Shown one piece after another: positions 1 to 4,723 of a stretch of DNA of 6,510 nt. The position numbers were made by a program, and so were the translations under genes. The notes under the pieces were generated by a model that searched no databases, had not been told where the DNA came from, and saw only the letters and a list, made by a program, of their open reading frames with translations. This DNA is from Rhodospirillaceae bacterium (lineage in GTDB: Bacteria > Pseudomonadota > Alphaproteobacteria > Micavibrionales > UBA2020). The stretch covers positions 350 through 6,859 of the forward strand of contig DQGU01000049.1 of the NCBI GenBank assembly GCA_003524565.1, given 5' to 3'. The number at the start of each line of letters is the position of its first letter. Within the stretch, counting starts at the first letter, position 1.

Positions 1-261
1 CACATCGCCGCCGTTGCCGCCGATAACAATCAGATGTTCGCGGTCATCGCGGCGCACCAGCACAAGACGGCGGCGCGTATCGAGCGGCAGAAATTCAACG
101 ACTTTCAAACGGCGCTTCGCCCCCGCCGCCATACCGGGCGTTGCAAGGCCAAGCTTTTTCACAAGCCATGAAAAGGCGAACATCAGCCCCATGACAAAAA
201 CGAAGGCGAAAATCACCTTCAGATACATTTCAATGCCGGAGGTTGCGACCGCTGTTTCCAT
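1..261 (-). CDS. fliO: Flagellar biosynthesis protein FliO (3' part cut by window edge)
   Basis: FliO is a small bitopic membrane protein that helps the FliP/FliQ/FliR export gate assemble in the basal-body membrane. The visible 87 residues start with METAVATSGIEMYLKV. One hydrophobic segment follows at about residues 13-35 (LKVIFAFVFVMGLMFAFSWL). After it comes the typical cytoplasmic beta-rich domain: KRRLKVVEFLPLDTRRRLVLV, then RRDDREHLIVIGG near residues 70-82. The LDTRRRLVLVRRD...HLIVIGG pattern is the FliO family hallmark. The ATG at 261 was chosen because it lies 6 bases after the stop of the preceding gene and gives a short N-terminus before the membrane segment. The Shine-Dalgarno is weak (GGAAAG inside the upstream gene, rather distant), so translational coupling is likely. 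The gene is last of three visible minus-strand genes. fliP would be the usual next gene, but it lies outside the window. The C-terminus is missing only because of the window edge. Confidence 0.88.
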   Translation of the reverse strand, partial: METAVATSGIEMYLKVIFAFVFVMGLMFAFSWLVKKLGLATPGMAAGAKRRLKVVEFLPLDTRRRLVLVRRDDREHLIVIGGNGGDV

Positions 262-267
262 GGACGG

Positions 268-549
268 TTACTTCTTTCCGCCGTCGATTTTTTCCTGCTG
301 CGCCTGCATGGATTTGGCGAGGGCTTCCAGTTCCTTGATAAGAACGCCCAGCTGGGTTTCATACTCCTGCGCCTCGTCCTGCGGCATGTCCGCCACCTGG
401 TCGCAAATCTCCATGACTTTGTCGTCGAGCCCGTCGAGGTCCATGATTTCGCCCAGATGCACGCGGCGTTCGCAATCCTTGACGTAGTCGAGAACGGCCT
501 TCAGCTGCTGCGAGAGGTCTTGCGTGTCAGGCGTCTGTGCGGTTGTCAT
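268..549 (-). CDS. Small acidic two-helix protein between flhB-like gene and fliO; function unknown, possible export chaperone
   Basis: I do not recognise this 93-residue protein by family. It is strongly acidic (21 Asp/Glu against 10 Lys/Arg). It has no membrane segment or signal peptide and looks all-helical. The first helix is at about residues 10-35 (DLSQQLKAVLDYVKDCERRV), a second short one at about 40-55, and a clear heptad stretch at about 60-86 with Y63, L67, L70, L74, L77 and M81 in a/d spacing, which predicts a coiled coil. Size, acidity and helical-hairpin layout resemble FlgN/FliT-type flagellar export chaperones, but I see no diagnostic motif, so that is inference. The ATG at 549 was chosen over upstream starts in the same frame because those lie deep inside the preceding gene in the wrong frame. 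An AAGGA sits about 11 bases upstream. It overlaps the preceding gene by 23 bases and ends 6 bases before fliO, indicating tight co-expression with export-apparatus genes. Confidence 0.75.
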   Translation of the reverse strand: MTTAQTPDTQDLSQQLKAVLDYVKDCERRVHLGEIMDLDGLDDKVMEICDQVADMPQDEAQEYETQLGVLIKELEALAKSMQAQQEKIDGGKK

Positions 550-901
550 CGGGGGTGCCGTCCTTGTTCTGGTTTTTGCTAGATTGATACGTTCCGTTCG
601 TTTTGTAAACATAGGCCAGAATTTCGGCAATGGCGACCAGTGCCTCGCTCGGAATTTCGCTGTCGATTTCGATGGCGGCCAGCATCTGGGCGAGGTCTTT
701 GTCTTCGCGCACCTTGATGCCATTCTGGAAAGCTATTTCCACAATCTGCTCCGCGAGCTTGCCATAGCCTGCGGCGACAACTTTGGGCAGCGCGCCTTCG
801 CCTATTCCATATTTCTTGAGTGCGACGGCGGCGGCGCGGCGGCTTTTTTCCGGCGTGTCCTCCGGCTGGCTTTTGTCGTTATCGCTGATGTCGTCTGTCA
901 T
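527..901 (-). CDS. Solitary FlhB C-terminal-domain protein (FhlB/FlhX-like), no membrane domain
   Basis: This 124-residue soluble protein matches the cytoplasmic export-switch domain of FlhB. Residues 25-103 (AVALKKYGIGEGALPKVVAA through EILAYVYKTNG) align end to end with residues 278-356 of the full-length FlhB encoded at 3522-4601. Shared blocks are ALK-Y, P-(x)-V-x-A-G/KG, the I-x-V/I-x-E/R-D-x-x-L-A-x-x-L stretch, IP-x-E, and A-E-(I/V)-(L/I)-x-Y-V. The NPTH autocleavage motif is absent; RRAA stands where FlhB has PTHY. A 22-residue acidic N-tail and a polar C-tail flank the domain. Stand-alone FlhB-C proteins are known (YlqH of Bacillus, FlhX/HP1575 of Helicobacter, the latter reported able to replace the FlhB C-domain). 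The ATG at 901 was chosen because it begins just before conserved sequence and has AGGGGA about 11 bases upstream. A longer in-frame start at 1126 would run through the flgB promoter. The gene is first in the minus-strand operon. Confidence 0.88.
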   Translation of the reverse strand: MTDDISDNDKSQPEDTPEKSRRAAAVALKKYGIGEGALPKVVAAGYGKLAEQIVEIAFQNGIKVREDKDLAQMLAAIEIDSEIPSEALVAIAEILAYVYKTNGTYQSSKNQNKDGTPDDNRTDA

Positions 902-930
902 GCGCGCGCCGTCCCCTGCTTGCTCCAGAC

Positions 931-958
931 AGTCTAGCAAAAATGAACAAAAGGTTAA
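931..958 (-). promoter_or_regulatory. Candidate sigma-70-type promoter for the minus-strand fliO operon
   Basis: Read on the minus strand, TTAACC (958-953, 4 of 6 to TTGACA) is followed after 16 bases by TAGACT (936-931, 4 of 6 to TATAAT). A TG one base before the -10 gives an extended -10. Transcription would start near 924, about 23 bases before the ATG at 901. Both hexamers are imperfect, so this is a suggestion only. Confidence 0.3.
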
Positions 959-973
959 CGGCTTTCCGTGCCG
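959..973. promoter_or_regulatory. Inverted repeat, possible activator (FlbD/ftr-like) site for the sigma-54 promoter
   Basis: CGGC-TTTCCGT-GCCG is a perfect 4+4 base dyad with a 7-base spacer. Its centre lies about 112 bases upstream of the start site predicted for the sigma-54 promoter at 1053-1068, the usual distance for an enhancer bound by an RpoN activator. GC-rich dyads of CGGC...GCCG type are reminiscent of the ftr elements bound by FlbD in Caulobacter; I am recalling that pattern, not matching it to a matrix. Short dyads occur by chance, so certainty is low. Confidence 0.35.
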
Positions 974-990
974 CGCGCGCAAAGAATTCC

Positions 991-1018
991 TTACGGGTGA
1001 TTCTGCCTGTGCTATAGT
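991..1018 (+). promoter_or_regulatory. Candidate sigma-70-type extended -10 promoter upstream of flgB
   Basis: TGCTATAGT at 1010-1018 is an extended -10 (TATAGT, 5 of 6 to TATAAT). A poor -35 TTACGG (991-996, 3 of 6) lies 16 bases before it. The start would be near 1025, leaving an 80-base leader that contains the sigma-54 promoter. It could give basal flgB transcription; the poor -35 keeps confidence low. Confidence 0.25.
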
Positions 1019-1052
1019 CGGGGTGGGGAGATTTAGCGGATACGGGTCATTA

Positions 1053-1068
1053 TGGCATGAGGCTTGCA
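1053..1068 (+). promoter_or_regulatory. Sigma-54 (RpoN) -24/-12 promoter of the flgB operon
   Basis: TGGCATGAGGCTTGCA matches the RpoN consensus TGGCACGNNNNTTGCW at every defined position except one (T for C in the sixth base). The essential GG and GC dinucleotides are exactly 10 bases apart. Transcription would begin near 1078, giving a leader of about 27 bases with a good Shine-Dalgarno (AAGGGG, 1093-1098) before flgB. Middle flagellar genes, including rod and hook operons, are driven by sigma-54 with FlbD/FlrC-type activators in Caulobacter, Vibrio and Pseudomonas, so position and context fit well. Confidence 0.82.
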
Positions 1069-1104
1069 TAGCATCTGCCTGAGACCTGTGCGAAGGGGTA
1101 AAAA

Positions 1105-1572
1105 ATGACCACTCAAAATCTGACACTGCTGAATGCGATGGTGCAAAAGATGGACTGGCTGGAAGAACGCCAGAAAGTCATCGCGCAGAATATCGCCAAC
1201 GCAGATACCCCCGGCTACCGCCCCAACGACGTAACACCCATTGATTTCAAATCGATACTTGGAAAAGCTACACAGACGCCTTCGCTCGCCAGCGGCCTTT
1301 CCGGCATCGGTGCGGGCGCAGCGTCTTCGGCAACGTCCGGCCTTGCCCTGACCAACGCCGCGCATCTGAACTTAGGTGGCACATCAACCGGCGGCACCAA
1401 GCCGCAGGAAAGACAGGAAAAACACCCCTACGAAGTGGCCCCCGCCGGCAACGCCGTGGTGTTGGAAGAACAGCTTTTGAAGATGAACGAAACCTATACA
1501 GACCATCGCTTCATCACCAATTTGTACCAGAAAAACATTGATATGCTGAAAACAGCTATCAGGTCGCAATAA
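1105..1572 (+). CDS. flgB: Flagellar proximal rod protein FlgB
   Basis: FlgB is a proximal rod subunit, exported through the flagellar type III apparatus and placed at the base of the rod with FliE. The protein has 155 residues. Residues 5-37 carry the N-terminal rod signature (LLNAMVQKMDWLEERQKVIA then QNIANADTPGYRP). Residues 118-153 carry the C-terminal helix that pairs with it (VVLEEQLLKMNETYTDHRFI then TNLYQKNIDMLKTAI). Between them, at about 55-105, is an Ala/Gly/Ser/Thr-rich, low-complexity linker that makes the protein somewhat longer than the roughly 135-140 residues common in FlgB. The ATG at 1105 follows AAGGGG by 6 bases. It is the first gene of the plus-strand operon, directly behind the sigma-54 promoter, and flgC follows after 28 bases. 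Confidence 0.95.
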   Translation: MTTQNLTLLNAMVQKMDWLEERQKVIAQNIANADTPGYRPNDVTPIDFKSILGKATQTPSLASGLSGIGAGAASSATSGLALTNAAHLNLGGTSTGGTKPQERQEKHPYEVAPAGNAVVLEEQLLKMNETYTDHRFITNLYQKNIDMLKTAIRSQ

Positions 1573-1600
1573 GAACGCAGGTTAAGGGACGGAGGATAAA

Positions 1601-2011
1601 ATGGATCTCGTCAAGGCCATGGCACTCGCCGCCAAAGGGATGAAAGCGCAAGGCGTGCGCATGAAGGTTATTTCAGAAAACCTCGCCAACGCCGATACCA
1701 CCCCTTCCTCCCCGGGGCAGGAACCGTACCGCCGTCAGGTCGTGACCTTCAAAAACGAACTCGACCGCAGCGAAGGTGTGCGCAACGTAGAGGTTGACCG
1801 TATCGAAGCCGACAACAGCGACTTCCTGATTAAATACGCCCCCAACCACCCCGCTGCCGACGAAATGGGTTACATCCGCACCCCCAACGTCAACAGCCTG
1901 GTCGAGATGATGGATATGCGCGAGGCGCAGCGCTCGTACGAAGCGAACCTCGGCGTTATCGAAATGTCGCGCGGCATGCTGATGCGCATGGTCGATTTGC
2001 TGCGTGGCTGA
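1601..2011 (+). CDS. flgC: Flagellar proximal rod protein FlgC
   Basis: FlgC forms part of the proximal rod next to FlgB and FlgF and is secreted by the flagellar export gate. The 136-residue length is typical. Residues 4-33 carry the rod/hook N-terminal motif (VKAMALAAKGMKAQGVRMKV, then ISENLANADTT). A short TPSSPGQEPYRRQVVTF segment follows, as in other FlgC proteins. The NHPAADEMGYIRTPNVN stretch near residues 86-102 is the conserved FlgC core. The C-terminal helix LVEMMDMREAQRSYEANL (about 105-122) through to MLMRMVDLLRG is the usual ending. The ATG at 1601 has a strong GGAGG at 1591-1595. The gene sits between flgB and fliE, the classic order. Confidence 0.96.
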   Translation: MDLVKAMALAAKGMKAQGVRMKVISENLANADTTPSSPGQEPYRRQVVTFKNELDRSEGVRNVEVDRIEADNSDFLIKYAPNHPAADEMGYIRTPNVNSLVEMMDMREAQRSYEANLGVIEMSRGMLMRMVDLLRG

Positions 2012-2037
2012 TATAATTAAAGAGCACCTTGTAAAAA

Positions 2038-2050
2038 TGTCCGGCGGACA
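2038..2050. repeat. Small hairpin immediately before the fliE Shine-Dalgarno
   Basis: TGTCC-GGC-GGACA forms a 5-bp stem with a 3-base loop in the flgC-fliE spacer, ending one base before AAAGGAG. It lacks a T-run on the plus strand, so it is not a terminator for the operon. It might mark an RNA-processing or translation-modulating point, or be chance. Confidence 0.4.
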
Positions 2051-2064
2051 AAAGGAGTATCGAT

Positions 2065-2391
2065 ATGGCAAATATTAACGACGCCGCCAGCGCCTACCTC
2101 AATACCCTGAAACAGGTACAGGGCGGCAGCGCCGCCAGCGATATCGCCAAAGGCAGCGCAGTACCCGCAGGCGCGCCCTCGTTCGGCGACATCCTGAAAC
2201 AGTCCGCCGAGGCCGCCATCGATGCGCAGCACCGCAGCGAGCAAACCTCCGCCGCCTCCCTGCTCGGCAAAGCGGACATGACGGAAGTCCTGCAGGCCGT
2301 CAACGACGCCGAAGTGGCGCTGAACACAGTCCTTGCGGTCAGGGACAGAGTGGTGCAAGCTTATCAGGAAATCATGCGCACGCCCATTTGA
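2065..2391 (+). CDS. fliE: Flagellar hook-basal body complex protein FliE
   Basis: FliE links the MS ring/export gate to the rod and is among the first proteins exported. The protein has 108 residues, a normal size. The N-terminal third (residues 1-45) is Ala/Ser/Gly-rich and variable. The conserved C-terminal part runs from PSFGDILKQSAEAAIDAQHR (about 38-57) to the hallmark LQAVNDAEVALNTVLAVRDR (about 75-94) and VVQAYQEIMRTPI at the end. The D-x-x-E-VALN-x-VLAVRD-(R/K)-VV-x-AYQEIMR-x-PI ending is diagnostic. The ATG at 2065 follows a strong AAGGAG by 7 bases. It is preceded by flgC and followed by fliQ after 66 bases. Confidence 0.95.
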   Translation: MANINDAASAYLNTLKQVQGGSAASDIAKGSAVPAGAPSFGDILKQSAEAAIDAQHRSEQTSAASLLGKADMTEVLQAVNDAEVALNTVLAVRDRVVQAYQEIMRTPI

Positions 2392-2446
2392 CGGCTTTTA
2401 TCTTTTAAGATTCAGGCCATTTTGGACGGGCGCGGCAGCGAATATG

Positions 2447-2456
2447 GGGCCGGCCC
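2447..2456. repeat. Perfect 10-base palindrome at the fliQ ribosome-binding region
   Basis: GGGCCGGCCC overlaps the only Shine-Dalgarno-like sequence of fliQ (GGGG at 2446-2449) and ends one base before the ATG at 2458. As RNA it could form only a 3-bp stem with a 4-base loop by itself, so any regulatory effect is speculative. Confidence 0.35.
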
Positions 2457-2457
2457 G

Positions 2458-2724
2458 ATGAACGAAGCTGAAATCATCGACATCACACGCGAAGCAATCC
2501 TGCTCACCATCCGGATTGCGGGGCCTGTTATGCTTATCGGGCTAGTGACGGGTCTGATTATCGCGCTTATTCAGGCGCTGACGCAGATACAGGAAATGAC
2601 CCTCGCCTTCGTGCCCAAGATTATCACCATTTTTCTGGCGATTTTCCTGCTGCTGCCGATGATGGCGCAGGCGCTTATCGCCTTTACCGAAAAAATCGCC
2701 GACAAGATTGTCGGCATCAGCTAG
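2458..2724 (+). CDS. fliQ: Flagellar export gate protein FliQ
   Basis: FliQ is a hairpin membrane protein. Several copies wrap around the FliP/FliR core to form the export gate of the flagellar type III system. The protein has 88 residues, against about 89 in enterics. It has two membrane segments at about 13-39 and 52-74. Between them is the family signature ALTQIQEMTLAFVPKI (about 40-55). The N-terminus MNEAEIIDITREA is also typical. The ATG at 2458 was chosen over an in-frame TTG at 2422 because it gives the normal family N-terminus and length. GGGG at 2446-2449 is the only upstream ribosome-binding candidate and is weak. The gene is followed by fliR after 10 bases. This is the widest internal gap side of the operon (66 bases after fliE), but I see no convincing promoter or terminator there. 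Confidence 0.95.
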   Translation: MNEAEIIDITREAILLTIRIAGPVMLIGLVTGLIIALIQALTQIQEMTLAFVPKIITIFLAIFLLLPMMAQALIAFTEKIADKIVGIS

Positions 2725-2734
2725 GGCGCGGGAT

Positions 2735-3508
2735 ATGGAATCCCTGCTGCAGCAAATCGTCGTCGGCAATATCTTTGCCTTCCTGCTTATTTTCATGCGC
2801 TTCGGCACGGCCATCATGATTATGCCGGGCATCGGCGACAGCTTTGTGACGCCGCAGGTGCGGCTTTTGTTCACCGTTGCCTTTTGCTTTGTGCTGACGC
2901 CGGTTCTGGCGAAGGCGCTGCCGGCCATGCCGGCCTCCACGCCTGCGCTTATCCTGCTTTTGCTGTCCGAAGCCTTCATCGGGCTTTTTATCGGCACGGT
3001 CATGCGTATTCTGATTTCCGCACTCGATACCGCAGGCTCGACCATTTCGATGCAGGCAGGCTTTGCCAACGCCATGGTTTTCAACCCCGCGACGGCGACG
3101 CAGGGCTCGCTTGTCGGCGCGCTTTACTCCATGCTCGGCCTGACGCTGATTTTCGTGACCAACCTGCACCATTTCCTGCTGGCGGCGGTGGCGGACAGCT
3201 ATATCACTTTTCCCGCGCAGGGGCTGTTTCCGGATACGGCGTCCGTATCCAATATCATCGCGCGCGCGGTATCCGTTGCCTTCGCCACCGGCATCCAGAT
3301 TGCGCTGCCGTTTATCGTCATCGGCCTTCTTATCAACGCCATTTTCGGCCTGCTTGGCCGTTTGATGCCGCAGATACAGATTTTTTTCCTCGCCCTGCCC
3401 ATACAGATTTTGGTGAGCCTTATCGTGCTTGCCATGGTTTTGTCTGCGGGGATGATTTTCTGGCTCAACAACTACGCAGGCACGGTTTCCAGCCTGCTCG
3501 GCCTGTAG
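2735..3508 (+). CDS. fliR: Flagellar export gate protein FliR
   Basis: FliR is the single-copy membrane subunit that closes the FliP/FliQ/FliR export gate. The protein has 257 residues, close to the usual 255-265. It is strongly hydrophobic, with segments at about 10-30, 43-62, 70-95, 127-153, 180-208 and 215-245. Recognisable family blocks are F-x-x-x-F-x-R-x-G-x-x-x-x-x-MPGIGD near residues 15-35, LDTAGSTISMQAGFANAMVF at 97-116 followed by NPATATQG, and the LLGRLMPQIQIFFLALPIQI stretch at about 206-225. The latter two are highly conserved in FliR/YscT. The ATG at 2735 was chosen because it gives the family N-terminus (MESLLQQIVVGNIFAFLLIF). An in-frame TTG at 2708 would overlap fliQ. The Shine-Dalgarno is poor (GGG shortly before the start), suggesting coupling to fliQ, whose stop is 10 bases upstream. 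Confidence 0.95.
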   Translation: MESLLQQIVVGNIFAFLLIFMRFGTAIMIMPGIGDSFVTPQVRLLFTVAFCFVLTPVLAKALPAMPASTPALILLLLSEAFIGLFIGTVMRILISALDTAGSTISMQAGFANAMVFNPATATQGSLVGALYSMLGLTLIFVTNLHHFLLAAVADSYITFPAQGLFPDTASVSNIIARAVSVAFATGIQIALPFIVIGLLINAIFGLLGRLMPQIQIFFLALPIQILVSLIVLAMVLSAGMIFWLNNYAGTVSSLLGL

Positions 3509-3521
3509 CGGGAGTTGCGCG

Positions 3522-4601
3522 ATGGCCGAAGGCGATGACAGCACAGACAAGAGTCAGAAGACAGAAGAGCCCACAGCCCGAAAGCTGGAAGAGGCGCGCA
3601 AACGCGGACAAGTCATCCAAAGCCGCGAGGTCAATAACTGGCTGATGCTGTTTGCCGCAACGCTGGTTATCGGCCTTGCCGGCCCCGGCATGGCGGAGGC
3701 GCTGCGCGACCGCCTGAAAATGTTTTTCGAGCTGGTGCACACCCTGCCGACTGACGCCAAAGGGCTGCGCGCATTAACCGCCGACCTGTTTATCGACATC
3801 GGCGGCATCATGGCGCTGCCGTTTTTGCTGTTCGTTTTCACGGGGTTCATCGCCGGCTTTGTGCAAATCGGCCCCCTGTTCACGGCGGAGCCGATGAAGC
3901 CGAGCCTGTCCAAAATATCGCCCATCAAAGGGTTCGAGCGGCTGTTTTCCCTGCGCTCCATCGTCGAATTTCTCAAGGGTATTATCAAGCTGGTAATTAT
4001 TTTCAGCGTGTGCCTGATGGTGTTCTACCCCTATTTCAGCGGCGTGGAGCATTTTGTCGGGCAGGACATTACCGACAGCCTTTACGATATGCGCATGCTG
4101 TTTATCCGCATGATGTCGGCGGCGCTGGGGGTTTTGTTTGTCGTCGCCATTCTGGATTACCTCTATCAGCGGCACGATTTCATGCAAAAAATGATGATGA
4201 GCAAGCAGGAAATCAAAGACGAATACAAACAGACCGAAGGGGACCCGCACGTTAAAGGCAAGCTGCGCCAGCTGCGCGAACAGCGCGCCCGCCAGCGCAT
4301 GATGCAGGCCGTGCCCGAGGCCGATGTTATCATCACCAACCCCACCCACTACGCCATCGCGCTGAAGTATGACACCAAACAGATGGATGCCCCCGTCATG
4401 GTCGCCAAGGGCGTCGATGACGTCGCCACCCGCATCCGCGAGCTGGCCAAGGAACACAAAGTCACCATCGTTGAAAACCCGCCGCTGGCGCGCGCGCTGT
4501 TCGACGGCATGGACATCGGCCAGATGATTCCGGCCGAACACTACAAGGCGGTGGCAGAGGTGATTTCCTACGTCTTCCGCCTCAAGGGCCGCAAAGCCTG
4601 A
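3522..4601 (+). CDS. flhB: Flagellar export switch protein FlhB
   Basis: FlhB is the membrane export protein that switches the flagellar apparatus from rod/hook to filament substrates after cleaving itself. The protein has 359 residues. The N-terminal signature KTEEPTARKLEEARKRGQVI lies at about 13-32. Four membrane segments follow at about 38-58, 94-116, 152-172 and 197-215. Then comes the conserved linker with EYKQTEGDP (234-242) and LREQRARQRM (251-260). The autocleavage motif NPTH is intact at residues 273-276, followed by the C-terminal switch domain ending in AEVISYVFRLKG. GGGAG at 3510-3514 is spaced 7 bases from the ATG. The gene is 13 bases after fliR and is the last gene of the plus-strand operon before a terminator-like hairpin. 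Its C-domain has a solitary paralog at 527-901. Confidence 0.97.
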   Translation: MAEGDDSTDKSQKTEEPTARKLEEARKRGQVIQSREVNNWLMLFAATLVIGLAGPGMAEALRDRLKMFFELVHTLPTDAKGLRALTADLFIDIGGIMALPFLLFVFTGFIAGFVQIGPLFTAEPMKPSLSKISPIKGFERLFSLRSIVEFLKGIIKLVIIFSVCLMVFYPYFSGVEHFVGQDITDSLYDMRMLFIRMMSAALGVLFVVAILDYLYQRHDFMQKMMMSKQEIKDEYKQTEGDPHVKGKLRQLREQRARQRMMQAVPEADVIITNPTHYAIALKYDTKQMDAPVMVAKGVDDVATRIRELAKEHKVTIVENPPLARALFDGMDIGQMIPAEHYKAVAEVISYVFRLKGRKA

Positions 4602-4638
4602 CAAGGCGCATTATGTAAGCCGCAAAGCCGCGCCCGCA

Positions 4639-4659
4639 CACGATACTTCGTGGATTTTT
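4639..4659 (+). terminator. Candidate Rho-independent terminator after flhB
   Basis: CACGA-TACT-TCGTG forms a 5-bp stem with a 4-base loop, followed after two bases by five T residues. The position, about 40 bases past the flhB stop, suits the end of the flagellar operon. The stem is short, so termination may be partial and read-through into cckA is possible. Confidence 0.42.
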
Positions 4660-4669
4660 GAGCGCAGGA

Positions 4670-4678
4670 TGATAAAAT
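4670..4678 (+). promoter_or_regulatory. Candidate extended -10 element for cckA
   Basis: TGATAAAAT is an extended -10 (TAAAAT, 5 of 6 to TATAAT, with TG one base before). No credible -35 hexamer stands at 16-18 bases upstream. Transcription would start near 4685, about 40 bases before the cckA GTG. Its location just after the terminator-like hairpin is what makes it worth listing. Confidence 0.28.
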
Positions 4679-4710
4679 CGTCGCACCCGCCCGACGATGC
4701 CAGCCTCATG

Positions 4711-4714
4711 GGAG
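4711..4714 (+). promoter_or_regulatory. Ribosome-binding site that decides the cckA start
   Basis: GGAG (within GGGAGA, 4710-4715) sits 9 bases before GTG at 4724. The competing in-frame ATG at 4697 has only CG-rich sequence upstream and no purine-rich site. This is why the GTG was taken as the start; the ATG would add nine residues (MPASWETAP). Confidence 0.6.
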
Positions 4715-4723
4715 ACAGCGCCA

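Noticed and set aside
14..487. Plus-strand open frame opposite fliO and the small helical gene
   Set aside because: Ser/Arg-rich composition without domain; the minus-strand fliO frame is clearly real.
902..1126. Longer in-frame start at 1126 for the minus-strand FlhB-C-like gene, adding 75 residues
   Set aside because: The added stretch has no FlhB similarity, overlaps the flgB start on the opposite strand and covers the sigma-54 promoter. The ATG at 901 has a better ribosome-binding site and begins just before the conserved domain.
2038..2050. Hairpin in the flgC-fliE gap as a terminator
   Set aside because: The stem has only five base pairs and the plus strand has A residues, not a T-run, after it; fliE has a strong Shine-Dalgarno and belongs to the operon.
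2717..3550. Long minus-strand open frame opposite fliR
   Set aside because: Its product is dominated by Arg, His, Gln and Gly, as expected for the complement of hydrophobic-protein codons; fliR on the plus strand is certain.
3774..4604. Long minus-strand open frame opposite flhB
   Set aside because: It is the antisense shadow of flhB, with low-complexity His/Asp/Gln content and no family resemblance.
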